A stretch of 64,000 nt of DNA from SHZI01 sp031395645 (GCA_031395645.1 JANNJM010000023.1:3367-67366), one strand, 5' to 3'; numbered from the stretch's first letter, positions 8,319-17,072 are shown. Numbers and translations are program-made. Notes: generated from the sequence alone by a model not told the origin.

Positions 8319-9225
8319 GCTGGAAACCTATGATGCTCTGCGACTGGCAGCCGCCGGCCGGCGCACCCTGTCGGATTTGCTGGAACAGGGCCGGATCATT
8401 TACCTGCCACGCTGTCCGGTTGCGCTGCCCGACGAAGCCGATCTGGACGTGCTGCGCGACCAGCTGCCCAGTACGATCACCCGGAAGAACGTCAGCTACC
8501 ACCCCGAAGCGGATTCGGTGCGCGGTCTCGACCGGTCGTCACCGCTCTATCCCGCCACCTATCGCGCCCTCACGACGCTCCGCAAGTCTGTGGCTGACTG
8601 GTGCGTGGGTGCCATGCCGGACCTGCTGCGAAACGCTGATATCGGCACCTGCAGCTTCAGGCCGATGGAGGAAGCCGGCCGCACTATTGACGCCCACAAG
8701 GCCAGCGAACTGATTCACGTGGATGCCGGCGCCTACGGCGCGACGAACGGTGATCGGATCCTCCGCTTCCTCATCAATGTCCACCCGACCCGGGAGCGGG
8801 TCTGGGCCAGCAAAGGCGACTTCCGCAGCGTCTTCGCGCGGCATGCAGCCAGGGCGGGCTTCACGGGACCGAACGGCCGTATCGGCCGTCTCGACAAGAA
8901 CGCCCTCGACGAATTGCTCACGGCACTGCTAAAGGGGCTCGGAACCGTGCTCCCCCTGGCGAAGGTTCTGGACACGAGCCCGTACGACCGGGCCATGAAG
9001 CGCTTTCACGACTACCTGAAGGACACGCCTGAGTTCCAGAGCGATCTGCAACACCACGTCGAGATGCGCTTTGCGCCTTACTCCGCCTGGATAGTCTTCG
9101 CCGACGGCGTCAGCCACGGCTGCCTGTCGGGGCAGCATTGCTTCATCTGGACGGCGCTGACGCCACTCGCCAACGCGCACTTTCCGGAGCTGGCGCCGAT
9201 CAACGTGCTGCGAGCGGCTGCTTAG
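8317..9225 (+). CDS. kdoO: Kdo hydroxylase KdoO
   Basis: This is an Fe(II)/2-oxoglutarate-type dioxygenase that hydroxylates the outer Kdo of LPS to D-glycero-D-talo-octulosonic acid (Ko), as described for Burkholderia and Yersinia. The 302-residue protein carries the metal pair HVD (134-136) in ELIHVDAGAY, and a distal His in DGVSHGCLSG near the C-terminus. The motif RFLINVHPTRERVW is characteristic of the family. I chose ATG at 8317, with GGAG 9 nt upstream. Together with kdkA, divergently placed, it forms a Kdo-modification pair. Its 3' end overlaps the convergent esterase gene by 26 bp. Confidence 0.87.
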   Translation: MLETYDALRLAAAGRRTLSDLLEQGRIIYLPRCPVALPDEADLDVLRDQLPSTITRKNVSYHPEADSVRGLDRSSPLYPATYRALTTLRKSVADWCVGAMPDLLRNADIGTCSFRPMEEAGRTIDAHKASELIHVDAGAYGATNGDRILRFLINVHPTRERVWASKGDFRSVFARHAARAGFTGPNGRIGRLDKNALDELLTALLKGLGTVLPLAKVLDTSPYDRAMKRFHDYLKDTPEFQSDLQHHVEMRFAPYSAWIVFADGVSHGCLSGQHCFIWTALTPLANAHFPELAPINVLRAAA

Positions 9226-10111
9226 CTACGGGCTGCCGGTTTACAAAGGCGGCAACGTCGTCGAGGGTTGGAGCGCGTCCCCGACCCAGCCGGGACAAAC
9301 CCGCCAGCGTGGCTCCGTGCCCAAGTCCCGGATAGAGCCTGAGTTCCGCCTGGCCGCCAGCCGCGCGCACGAGTTCCGTAAGCCGGATCGAGTGCTTGTC
9401 CCAGCAAACCACGTCCTCGGTCCCGTGAATAAGCAGTAACGGCGGCGCGTCCCCGCGTGCGAAGTACACGGGCTGGGTCTGCTGCATATCGGGAGCCGAA
9501 CCGAACACAGCACGCAGCTGGTCAGAATCGATTTTGAAATCATAGGGACCGGACAGCCCGATGACACCCCGCAGGTCGTCGGCACTCGCGCCGGCGGCAG
9601 CCAGGTACTGCCTGTCCAGGGTCAGCAATAGCGCGATGTGCGCGCCGGCGGAATGCCCCATGACGAAGACTCGCTGCGCATCGCCCCCGTAGCGGTCAAT
9701 GTTGCGCAGGGTCCAGGCCACTGCCTCCGCGGCATCGGCCACAAAGTCAGGAAAGCGGACTGCAGGATTCAGGCGGTAGTTGGGCAGGACGGCTAAGAAG
9801 CCCCGCTCGGCAAGGCCGCTGCCTGCAAACCGGTATTGTTCCTTGGAGCCTGAGTTCCAGCTGCCGCCGTGAATGAAAACGATGACCGCCGGCGGTTCCC
9901 CGGTGGGTACCTCCGGCACGTAGACATCCAGTTGCTGACGGGGCAGAGGACCATAGGTAACGTTAGCCGTGCGCTCGTAGGGCCCAAAGGCCGAGGGCAC
10001 ATTCGCCGCAAGAAACACCGCGGCGGTACACCCGCCAAGCACGACGGCGCCCACCAAGATGGCCAGTAGGCGCCAGCCAGTTTCAGCTAATCTATCGACT
10101 TCAACGCGCAT
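9200..10111 (-). CDS. Alpha/beta hydrolase (esterase/lipase, BD-FAE/HSL-like), membrane-anchored
   Basis: This is a serine hydrolase with the oxyanion motif HGGSW at residues 81-85, nucleophile elbow GHSAG at 152-156, an acid-residue segment IHGTEDVV and the catalytic His in GLGHGATL. An N-terminal hydrophobic stretch (about 14-35) contains LGGC at 25-28, so it is either a lipoprotein or a signal-anchored protein with an extracytoplasmic active site. The substrate is unknown; the family includes carboxylesterases and feruloyl esterases. Its 3' end overlaps kdoO on the other strand. It is divergent from the methyltransferase gene with only about 20 bp between the starts, so the promoters must overlap. 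Confidence 0.82.
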   Translation of the reverse strand: MRVEVDRLAETGWRLLAILVGAVVLGGCTAAVFLAANVPSAFGPYERTANVTYGPLPRQQLDVYVPEVPTGEPPAVIVFIHGGSWNSGSKEQYRFAGSGLAERGFLAVLPNYRLNPAVRFPDFVADAAEAVAWTLRNIDRYGGDAQRVFVMGHSAGAHIALLLTLDRQYLAAAGASADDLRGVIGLSGPYDFKIDSDQLRAVFGSAPDMQQTQPVYFARGDAPPLLLIHGTEDVVCWDKHSIRLTELVRAAGGQAELRLYPGLGHGATLAGLSRLGRGRAPTLDDVAAFVNRQPVAKQPLAAR

Positions 10112-10131
10112 AAGGCATAGAGCCAGATTTT

Positions 10132-10878
10132 ATGACTGCCACGCAACCCCAGCCTTCACTGCCGGAAGACCTGACCGCCTGGATATCCCGGCTGTACTCA
10201 AATCCAGACCTCTTGTACATGGGACACAATCAGCGTGCGCAAGACCTGAATCTGGGTCTCGGCTGGATCTACTACGCGCTCGCCCGCCTGGTGCGGCCGC
10301 ACCAGGCCGTCGTGATCGGGTCATGGCGGGGCTTTGTCCCGCTGATCATCGCGAAAGGCTGCCACGACAATGTTGAGCCGTGCGCCGTGCACTTCATAGA
10401 CCCGTCAATGGTCGACGACTTCTGGAAGGACGCGGCAGCTACCGCGGCACATTTCCAGTCATTCGGCCTGACCAACGTACGCCACCACCTGCACACCACG
10501 CAGCAGTTCGTCACCACGCCGGAGTACCGGTCGCTGGTCGATATCGGGCTGCTCTTCATCGACGGATACCACACAGCCGAGCAGGCCAGGTTTGACTACC
10601 GGGCGTTTGCGGACCGGATGGCGCCTCGCGGCCTGATTCTCTTCCATGACAGCATGGTCCTCCGGCCCTCGGCTATTTATGGGTCGGACCGCCAGTACGA
10701 CGTCAATGTAAAGCACTTCATGGATGAGCTCCGCGGGGATCCGGGCCTGCAATTGCTCGATCTCCCGTTCGGCACGGGCCTCACCGTGCTCCGCAAACTT
10801 GACGGGGCAGAAGCCGAACTTACCTCCCTGGATTCGAGGCGTCGAAAAACCGCGGCACCCCCTCCTCGATCGGCATGA
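10132..10878 (+). CDS. Class I SAM-dependent methyltransferase (Methyltransf_24-like)
   Basis: The 248-residue protein has a Rossmann-type SAM fold with motif I as VVIGSWRGFVP (about 61-71), an acidic motif in VHFIDPSM (about 86-93) and the later GLLFIDGYHTAEQ, in the style of cephalosporin-hydroxylase/Methyltransf_24 proteins that often modify sugars. Location among LPS genes suggests a surface saccharide substrate, but this is inference. The last 20-30 residues are Arg/Ala/Pro-rich and overlap the convergent hldD gene by 59 bp, so the tail may be a non-conserved extension. No membrane segment is seen. Confidence 0.72.
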   Translation: MTATQPQPSLPEDLTAWISRLYSNPDLLYMGHNQRAQDLNLGLGWIYYALARLVRPHQAVVIGSWRGFVPLIIAKGCHDNVEPCAVHFIDPSMVDDFWKDAAATAAHFQSFGLTNVRHHLHTTQQFVTTPEYRSLVDIGLLFIDGYHTAEQARFDYRAFADRMAPRGLILFHDSMVLRPSAIYGSDRQYDVNVKHFMDELRGDPGLQLLDLPFGTGLTVLRKLDGAEAELTSLDSRRRKTAAPPPRSA

Positions 10879-11770
10879 ACGGGGAACTGTAGCCGGCGGC
10901 CCGCAGACCGGTCAGATCCGCCTGGCTGTAGCTGCGATAACTGCCCGTAAGGTGCCCGGGCAGCGGCACGTACTCGATCCGGCCCCGGCCGTGCCACTTC
11001 ACTACGGCGCCGGCCACGTCATTGAAGCTGCGCGCCTGGCCGGTACCCAGATTGAAAATGCCGGATCTGGAGCCCTGCTGCCAGGCCCACAGATTCACTG
11101 CGACGACGTCGTCGACATGGATGAAATCCCGCATCTGCAGTCCGTCGCCGTAGCTGTCAGTGCTGACGAAGAGCCGGATATCCGCGCCCGCTTTCAGCTG
11201 TTCATTGAATTGGTGAATCACACTCGCCATCGCACCCTTGTGAGACTCGCCCGGACCGTAGACGTTGAAGTAGCGCAGGCCCACCACCGGTGACCGAAAC
11301 GTTGCCGTGGCCCGGCGAACATGCCGATCGAACATCAACTTGGAAAACGCGTGGACGTTGATCGGGCGCTCGCAGTCCTCGCTGACCCGGGAATCCCTGC
11401 CCGTGCCGTAGACCGACGCCGAAGATGCGTAGATCAGGGGCACCCGCCGCCCGGTGGCAAACGCGAGCAGGTGCCGGGAAAATTCGTAGTTGGTCCGCAT
11501 CATCAGCAGGCCATTCCACTCGGCAGTGTCGGTGCACGCGCCCTGGTGAAAGACCGCCTCGAGCTTCGGTGAGAATTCCTGGCCCGCCGCCATCCGTGTG
11601 GCGAACTCGTGCATATCCAGGTACTCGGCAATGGCACAGTCGGCCAGATTGCGGATCTTGTGCCCGTCGCGGAGATCGTCGACGACGAGGATATCGTTGT
11701 GGCCAGCGCGGTTCAGTGCCCGGACGATGTTGCTGCCGATGAAACCGGAGCCGCCGGTCACGATAATCAC
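10820..11770 (-). CDS. hldD: ADP-L-glycero-D-manno-heptose 6-epimerase HldD (RfaD) with His at the catalytic Tyr position
   Basis: This short-chain dehydrogenase-fold epimerase makes ADP-L-glycero-D-manno-heptose for the LPS inner core. The NADP-binding motif TGGSGFIG starts at residue 5, YASSAS with Ser116 follows, and HKGAM carries Lys178, all at E. coli numbering. The YxxxK motif normally reads NVYxYSK. Here it reads NVHAFSK, so the catalytic Tyr140 is His (codon CAC, bases 11351-11353) while Lys144 is kept. I chose GTG at 11770, which gives VIIVTGGSG as in the family and 316 aa; the frame open to 11902 runs through the upstream zinc-protein gene. The start lies 8 bp after that gene's stop. 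The 3' end overlaps the methyltransferase. Confidence 0.9.
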   Translation of the reverse strand: MIIVTGGSGFIGSNIVRALNRAGHNDILVVDDLRDGHKIRNLADCAIAEYLDMHEFATRMAAGQEFSPKLEAVFHQGACTDTAEWNGLLMMRTNYEFSRHLLAFATGRRVPLIYASSASVYGTGRDSRVSEDCERPINVHAFSKLMFDRHVRRATATFRSPVVGLRYFNVYGPGESHKGAMASVIHQFNEQLKAGADIRLFVSTDSYGDGLQMRDFIHVDDVVAVNLWAWQQGSRSGIFNLGTGQARSFNDVAGAVVKWHGRGRIEYVPLPGHLTGSYRSYSQADLTGLRAAGYSSPFMPIEEGVPRFFDASNPGR

Positions 11771-11778
11771 GGCAGCGC

Positions 11779-11991
11779 TTACCGGGCGCGAATCAGGGCA
11801 TAGGTCGCGCCGCAGTAGCCACACTTGGCCCGAGCGTCTTCCTCGATCGCCAGGTAGATCTTCGGGTGCGAGTTCCACAGGTACATACCGGGCATCGGGC
11901 ACGAGAGCGGCAGATCCGCCGGCGTGACATCGTAGTGATGCTCGGCGTTGGGCTGGACCAGTGTGGTTTCCGGGACGGATCGCGTGACCAT
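11779..11991 (-). CDS. CHCC-type zinc-finger protein (NDUFS6-like small protein)
   Basis: This 70-residue protein ends in a small zinc site: Cys in LSCPMPG, His in WNSHPKIYL, and CGYC near the C-terminus, which is the C-H-C-C pattern of the zf-CHCC family. Bacterial members are small accessory proteins, often beside glnE or LPS genes in gammaproteobacteria, and their function is not established. It sits 6 bp downstream of glnE and 8 bp upstream of hldD on the same strand, so the three are likely cotranscribed. Confidence 0.8.
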   Translation of the reverse strand: MVTRSVPETTLVQPNAEHHYDVTPADLPLSCPMPGMYLWNSHPKIYLAIEEDARAKCGYCGATYALIRAR

Positions 11992-11997
11992 GGAGCG

Positions 11998-14853
11998 CTA
12001 TTCAACGGCTGCGGGGCTTTGAGTATAGAACACCGCCTGCCAGTGCCGGATGACCGTGGCCGTCAGCGCCGCTGTCTCCGCCCGTGGCAGGAAACCGGGT
12101 GTGCCGGCGAGATTGAGGTAGTGCAGGCGCTGCCGATACGTGCGATAGGCATCGGCAAGTTCTTCGGCGTCGGCGGCTGTCAGGACAGAGTGCGCAGCCA
12201 GCCCTTCCAGCTGCCGGATGTTGTCAGACCAGCGGACGAGGTCCGGGTACCTGAAGGCCTCACGCAGCACCAGGTACTGCACCAGGAACTCGATGTCGGC
12301 AATGCCACCCGGGTCCTGCTTCACGTCCAGGAACTCAGCGGTGCCCTTCGACAGCTCACTCCGCATCCGCTGGCGCATTTCCGCGACTTCCCGGGCGAGC
12401 TGCTCGCGGCGCACGTAGGTGGTGAGTGCCCGGACGCGGAGCTGCTCAAAGGCAGCCCTGACTCCTTCGTCGCCCGCCACGGCGCGACTCCGCAGCAGAG
12501 CCTGGTGCTCCCACGTCCAGGCATCCTCGCGCTGATAGCGATCGAAGGCCGTCAGGCTGGAGACCAGCAAACCGGATTCCCCGCTCGGGCGGAGCCGGAT
12601 GTCCACCTCATACAATTTTCCCGAGGTGGTATGCATCGTCAGGATGCTGATAATCCGGCGCGTCAGCCGGGAAAAGAACACGGCGTTGTCCAGCGGCTGG
12701 GCGCCGGCGGTCTGCTGCTGCTCGCCTTCCGAGTCATGCAGGAAGACGAGGTCCAGGTCAGAGCCGTAGCCCAGCTCGAGCCCGCCGAGCTTGCCGTACG
12801 CGGCGACTGCAAAGCGCGCCGGCCGCAGCGTGCCTGCGACCACACACTGCGGTTCACCGTGACGGCTCGCGAGTTCCTGCCAGCCGATCAGCCAGGCTGC
12901 TTCGAGCGTAAGTTCAGCGATGTCGGTCAGCCGGTCGCTGACCTTCATCAGGGGCAGCACCCCCGTGAGATCCACTACGGCAACGCGAAAGGTTGCTGCC
13001 TGCTGGAAATTGCGGAGGGCGTCGAGGCGCGCCTCCGGATCGTCAGCCGGCACGCGCGAGAGCCGAACGTTGAGGTCGGTTGCCAGCTCGCTCCGCGAGG
13101 GCGCCTGCTCGAAGACCCGGGGGTCCAGCAGCTCATCCAGCAGCAGCGGGTGAGTCGCAACCAGCCGGGCCAGGAATTCGCTCGCTGCGCAGATGCCGAC
13201 GAGCCGCTGGAGTGCCGCGGGGTTCTCGTTCAGCAGGGCGAAGTACGCAGACCGGCGGCCGATGGCTTCGAGTACGAGCACCATGCCGTCGAGCGCCCGC
13301 GTGGCCTCGGCGTGCCGGCTGGCCACGCGCAGTACCGCGGGCACCAGCGCATCGAGCCGTTCGCGGCCCGGCGGATCGAGCCGCTGCTGCAGGCCGCCGT
13401 CCCGGAGCCGCTGCACCCGTTCGAGAACGTCGCCGGGCGACTTGAAGCCCGCATCTGCCAGCCGCTGCAGCTGCAAATCCTGAATGGCGTCGTCCAGCCA
13501 CACCCGGGCCAGCTCCGGCTCGGGTGTGCCCGCACCCCCCAGGTTGCTGCCAGCTTCAACGGCGCCCTCGTCTTCGCCGCTCGCGTTCGTCCCGCGAAAG
13601 ACGATGTCGCGGAAGTGACGTGCGACGAGGTCCCGCTGCAACTGCAGCGCGGAGAGGAAGGCTGACCAATCTCCGTACCCCATGGCCGTGGCCAGGCGCT
13701 GCTGGTCGGCCGGATCGGCCGGGAGGTCGTGTGTCTGCCGGTCGTAGAGAGCCTGGAGACGGTTTTCTGCGTAGCGCAGGAAGCGATAGGCGGTGGTCAG
13801 CTCGGCGGCATCCCGCTCGGGCAGGCAGCTGGCATGCACGAGGGCTGGCAGTGCCCTCAGGAGTTGCCGCTCGCGCAGCGGCGCCACGGTGCCACCACGT
13901 ACCAGCTGCAGTGCCTGGACGATGAATTCGATTTCGCGGATACCGCCGGGACCGAGCTTCAGATTGCCGCGAAATTCCTTCCTGGCTACTTCGGCCTCGA
14001 TGAGGGCCTTCATGTCGCGCAGCGAGCTGAACACGCCGTAGTCCAGGTAGCGGCGGTACACGAAGGGCCGGAGCACGTCGCGGTACAGGGACTCCGCGTC
14101 GGCCCAGTCGTTGACCACACGGGCCTTGATCCATGCGTAGCGCTCCCAGTCACGGCCGTGCTGCAGGAGGTAGCTCTCCAGTCCTGAGACGCTGACGGCC
14201 AGCGGGCCCGCGCTGCCGAACGGACGGAGGCGGACATCGACGCGGTAGACGAAGCCATCCGCCGTATTCCGGCTGAGCAGGTCGATCACCCGCTGGGCCA
14301 GCAGGCGAAAATACTCCTCGTTGCTCAGGGTCCGCGCGCCGTCGGTCTCGCCCGCCGCCGAATAGACGAATACGAGGTCGACGTCCGACGAGAAATTGAG
14401 TTCGTGGCCGCCCAGCTTGCCCATGGCGACGACGCCCGCACCGCAGGGGGTTCCGTCCTCGGCATGCGGTGCGCCGTGACGGGTGCGCAGCAGGTCGTCG
14501 GCAAACTTCAGCGCGGCGTTGATGGCCGCATCGGCAAGGTCGGAGAGGTCCCGCAACGACTCGGTGACGTCAGTGCTCTCGTTCAGGTCGCGCCACAGGA
14601 TCCGGAGGAGTTCCCGGTGTCGGAACACGCGCAGCCTGTGGATAAACTCGTCGTCGCCAGGGCAGTCCTGCAGCGTGGTGGCCAGCAGGGTGGCAACCTC
14701 GCCATCCGCCACGGTCCGTGTCAGCCGGCCGCTGGTGCGGAGCTCAGTAAGAAGCACCGGGTAGCGCACCACGATGTCGGCGGCGAAAGGACTGAGGTCA
14801 ACCAGCCGGTCGAACCCATCCTGTTCCGCCTTCCCGGCCGGGGACGCAATCAT
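11998..14853 (-). CDS. glnE: Bifunctional glutamine synthetase adenylyltransferase/adenylyl-removing enzyme
   Basis: GlnE adenylylates glutamine synthetase when nitrogen is plentiful and de-adenylylates it when nitrogen is scarce, under PII control. The 951-residue length equals the E. coli protein (946). Both nucleotidyltransferase domains are visible, each with the G-[GS]-x9-10-[DE]-x-D pattern: GKLGGHELNFSSDVDLVF in the N-terminal adenylyl-removing half (about residue 145) and GKLGGLELGYGSDLDLVF in the C-terminal transferase half (about residue 690). Each is followed by its PII-uridylyltransferase-like helical region. It begins the glnE/zinc protein/hldD run. Confidence 0.95.
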   Translation of the reverse strand: MIASPAGKAEQDGFDRLVDLSPFAADIVVRYPVLLTELRTSGRLTRTVADGEVATLLATTLQDCPGDDEFIHRLRVFRHRELLRILWRDLNESTDVTESLRDLSDLADAAINAALKFADDLLRTRHGAPHAEDGTPCGAGVVAMGKLGGHELNFSSDVDLVFVYSAAGETDGARTLSNEEYFRLLAQRVIDLLSRNTADGFVYRVDVRLRPFGSAGPLAVSVSGLESYLLQHGRDWERYAWIKARVVNDWADAESLYRDVLRPFVYRRYLDYGVFSSLRDMKALIEAEVARKEFRGNLKLGPGGIREIEFIVQALQLVRGGTVAPLRERQLLRALPALVHASCLPERDAAELTTAYRFLRYAENRLQALYDRQTHDLPADPADQQRLATAMGYGDWSAFLSALQLQRDLVARHFRDIVFRGTNASGEDEGAVEAGSNLGGAGTPEPELARVWLDDAIQDLQLQRLADAGFKSPGDVLERVQRLRDGGLQQRLDPPGRERLDALVPAVLRVASRHAEATRALDGMVLVLEAIGRRSAYFALLNENPAALQRLVGICAASEFLARLVATHPLLLDELLDPRVFEQAPSRSELATDLNVRLSRVPADDPEARLDALRNFQQAATFRVAVVDLTGVLPLMKVSDRLTDIAELTLEAAWLIGWQELASRHGEPQCVVAGTLRPARFAVAAYGKLGGLELGYGSDLDLVFLHDSEGEQQQTAGAQPLDNAVFFSRLTRRIISILTMHTTSGKLYEVDIRLRPSGESGLLVSSLTAFDRYQREDAWTWEHQALLRSRAVAGDEGVRAAFEQLRVRALTTYVRREQLAREVAEMRQRMRSELSKGTAEFLDVKQDPGGIADIEFLVQYLVLREAFRYPDLVRWSDNIRQLEGLAAHSVLTAADAEELADAYRTYRQRLHYLNLAGTPGFLPRAETAALTATVIRHWQAVFYTQSPAAVE

Positions 14854-14892
14854 GGTGAGAATCTCAGCTCACGCCGGGGGCCGTAACCCTGA

Positions 14893-15186
14893 TCAGGCCG
14901 CAGTCAGCCGGACCTTGGTGACGTTACCGAGTTTGACTCGTTGCTTCGCATGCCAGAGATCATGGTTGTACTGCAAGGCGAGCCAGCTCTCGGGCGACCG
15001 ACCGAGGGCTTTGGACAAGCGCAAAGCCATTTCCGGGCTGATCCCACTCGATCCCTTCAAAATGCGATTCAAGGTAGAAGCCGCAACACCCAACTTGGCG
15101 GCGAGTTCGCGACCGCTGATTGCATTGGGCTCCAGATAAACCTCTGAAATAAACTCACCGGGGTGGGGAGGGTTGTACATCGCCAT
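14893..15186 (-). CDS. higA: HigA-type antitoxin (XRE helix-turn-helix), module 1
   Basis: The 97-residue protein has the HigA hallmark N-terminus PPHPGEFI followed by a helix-turn-helix (about 27-60: ISGRELAAKLGVAASTLNRI) and the conserved LALQYNHDLW segment. HigA neutralises the cotranscribed HigB mRNA interferase and represses the operon. The toxin gene lies first, as usual for higBA, and its TAA overlaps this ATG by one base (TAATG), giving translational coupling. It lies 39 bp upstream of the glnE start on the same strand. Confidence 0.92.
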   Translation of the reverse strand: MAMYNPPHPGEFISEVYLEPNAISGRELAAKLGVAASTLNRILKGSSGISPEMALRLSKALGRSPESWLALQYNHDLWHAKQRVKLGNVTKVRLTAA

Positions 15187-15464
15187 TAGTGATAATCCTC
15201 ATAGTCCAGAATGTGCGCATCGCCGTCCCGGAACTCGAACGTCATTCGCCAGTTCCCGTTGACCCATACAGACCAGCGGCCCTGCTGCGCTCCCTTGAGT
15301 GCATGCAGGCGAAACCCCGGAACGTCGACGTCATCAATCGACTTGGCGGTGTCAATCGCTGCCAATTGCATCCGTAGGCGCCTGGCATGCTTCGGCTGAA
15401 TACCTGCGACGCTGCCTGACTCAAAGAACTTTCTTAGCCCCTTGTGCCGGAACGACCTGATCAT
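15186..15464 (-). CDS. higB: HigB-type toxin (RelE superfamily), module 1
   Basis: The 92-residue protein matches HigB: it starts MIRSFRHKGLRKFFESG, has an LxALDTAKS-like helix (AAIDTAKSIDDVDVPG), then GRWSVWVNGNWRMTF and the C-terminal DYEDYH. These ribosome-dependent mRNA interferases cleave mRNA during translation. I chose ATG at 15464 by homology; the same frame is open far upstream (to 15851) but that part is antisense to the GST gene and is not coding. It is the first gene of the module. Confidence 0.9.
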   Translation of the reverse strand: MIRSFRHKGLRKFFESGSVAGIQPKHARRLRMQLAAIDTAKSIDDVDVPGFRLHALKGAQQGRWSVWVNGNWRMTFEFRDGDAHILDYEDYH

Positions 15465-15529
15465 GGCAGGAGCATAGCGTGTTGCGCTCCGCGCAACAAG
15501 ACCCGCTATCAATCGGCTCCTCAGTGACT

Positions 15530-16138
15530 CTAGGCTTTCAGCCCCTCGGCCTGCCGTGCCGCCTGCACCGCCGGCCGCTGCTGGACACGCTCGCGATAAG
15601 CGGCGAGCACGGGCCAGGCCGACAGGTCGATGCCCGCAATCCGCGTCCAGGTCAGGATCGTGTACAGGTAGGCATCCGCCACCGTGAAGTGCTCGCCCAC
15701 CAGGTACTGGCGGCTGGCGAGGTGATTGGCAACGTAACTGAGCCGCACGCCCAGTTTGTCCCGCGCCGCGGCCTTCACATCCTCCGCGCCGCCCGGGCGC
15801 AGTAGCGGCCCGAAACCCTTGTGCAGCTCGGAAGAAATGAAACTCAGCCACTCGATCATTCGGTAGCGGGGCATGGTGCCGGCCGGCGGTGCGAGCTGGG
15901 CGGCGGGTTTCTGGTCGGCCAGGTACTGCAGGATCGCCTGCCCCTCGCTTAAGACTTCCCCGTTATCCATCTCGAGCGCGGGCACGTAGCCATTGGGATT
16001 GACCGTCGTGAAATCGCGCCCGTCACTGGTCTGGCGCGTGCGCATGTCCACCCGGTCCGCCAAGAACGGGATCCCGGCCTCGAGCAGCGCAATGTGGGAG
16101 GCCAGCGAGCAGGCGCCTGGACTGTAGTACAGCTTCAT
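15530..16138 (-). CDS. Glutathione S-transferase (beta-class-like)
   Basis: The 202-residue protein has the thioredoxin-like GST N-domain beginning MKLYYSPGACSLASHIAL, with the Ser/Cys pair of beta-class bacterial GSTs at 6-11, followed by the substrate-specific helical C-domain (FTVADAYLYTILTW). It would conjugate or reduce electrophiles with glutathione in the cytoplasm. I chose ATG at 16138, with AGGG 8-9 nt upstream, over a start six codons earlier. It lies between the two divergent HigBA modules and is transcribed toward the first. Confidence 0.9.
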   Translation of the reverse strand: MKLYYSPGACSLASHIALLEAGIPFLADRVDMRTRQTSDGRDFTTVNPNGYVPALEMDNGEVLSEGQAILQYLADQKPAAQLAPPAGTMPRYRMIEWLSFISSELHKGFGPLLRPGGAEDVKAAARDKLGVRLSYVANHLASRQYLVGEHFTVADAYLYTILTWTRIAGIDLSAWPVLAAYRERVQQRPAVQAARQAEGLKA

Positions 16139-16210
16139 GGATTTGCCCTTCAGCAATGAATGCCGGGAGAATCGCAGCTTTTAGGCTTCGGCTCAAACGC
16201 AGTCCTACGT

Positions 16211-16927
16211 ATGTCGACTTTCATCCTGGTCCACGGCGCCTGGCACGGTGGCTGGTGCTGGCGGCATATCGCCCCGCTCCTGCGCGCCCGGGGTCACCAG
16301 GTCCACGCCCCCGACCTGCCCGGTCACGGCGACGATCCGGCCCCGGCCGGTGCCCAGACGCTCGACAGCTACGCGGCCCGGATTGGCGGTCTGCTGGACG
16401 CCTTCAGCGGCGACGTGGTGCTGGTGGGTCACAGCCTTGGCGGACTGGTGATCAGCACCGTGGCGGAAGCCCGGCCCGAGAAGCTGCGGCGACTGGTGTA
16501 CGTCACTGCGTTCCTGCCCCGGGACGGGGATTCACTGGTCAGCATCTGCAGTGTGGATCCCGACAACCCGCTCAATGCTGCGACCGTCCGGACACCGGAC
16601 GGGAAGTGTGTAACCGTCGACCCCGAACGCGTGAGGGAGATCTTCTACGCGGACTGCCCGGCGGACGACGTCGAATTCGCAAGAGCGCGACTCGGTCCGG
16701 AGCCACTGGCAGTCATGTTCCAATCCGTCCAGGTTACACCGGAGCGTTTCGGCCGCGTGCCGCGCGCCTTTATCCACTGCTCACAAGACGTGGCGCTACC
16801 GAGGTTCGTGCAGGAGCAGATGGTTGCCGCCTCCCCCTGCCCGACCGTGCTGACGCTGCCAACCGGTCACTCGCCGTTCTTCGCGGCGCCGGAACGGCTC
16901 GCCGCCCAACTCGACTCGCTGGTGTAA
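16211..16927 (+). CDS. Alpha/beta hydrolase (salicylate-esterase/EstC-like)
   Basis: This 238-residue soluble serine hydrolase begins MSTFILVHGAWHGGWCW, with HGAWHGGW as the oxyanion region. The nucleophile motif GHSLGG is at about 93-98, and the catalytic His lies in TGHSPFF near the C-terminus. The organisation is that of the plant hydroxynitrile lyase/methyl-salicylate-esterase group also common in bacteria (EstC, pyrethroid hydrolases). The substrate cannot be inferred. The start at 16211 places the conserved first beta strand at the N-terminus; an upstream in-frame start at 16160 would add 17 non-conserved residues. It is divergent from the GST gene. Confidence 0.85.
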   Translation: MSTFILVHGAWHGGWCWRHIAPLLRARGHQVHAPDLPGHGDDPAPAGAQTLDSYAARIGGLLDAFSGDVVLVGHSLGGLVISTVAEARPEKLRRLVYVTAFLPRDGDSLVSICSVDPDNPLNAATVRTPDGKCVTVDPERVREIFYADCPADDVEFARARLGPEPLAVMFQSVQVTPERFGRVPRAFIHCSQDVALPRFVQEQMVAASPCPTVLTLPTGHSPFFAAPERLAAQLDSLV

Positions 16928-16932
16928 CCGCC

Positions 16933-16957
16933 TTGTAGGAGCGGCTTCAGCCGCGAC
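16933..16957 (+). repeat. REP-type palindrome (GTAGGAGCGGCTTCAGCCGC family)
   Basis: The sequence TGTAGGAGCGGCTTCAGCCG and following CGACC contains the stem GCGGCT/AGCCGC with a 2-nt loop and the conserved GTAGGAGC head. This is a well-known repetitive extragenic palindrome type in Pseudomonas and Xanthomonadales genomes. It lies 6 bp after the stop of the hydrolase. A related two-headed copy is at 61819-61866. Confidence 0.75.
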
Positions 16958-17072
16958 CACACCCCCGGGCGCTTTTCCGGCCGAAACACCGACATTCTCG
17001 CGTGGCGCGTCGACGAATATCCCTCTAGTCTAGGTCGCCAATATGTCAACTACTGGTTGACAGCCTGAATCC

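Noticed and set aside
11866..13665. 599-residue open frame on the plus strand
   Set aside because: It is antisense to glnE and lacks any motif.
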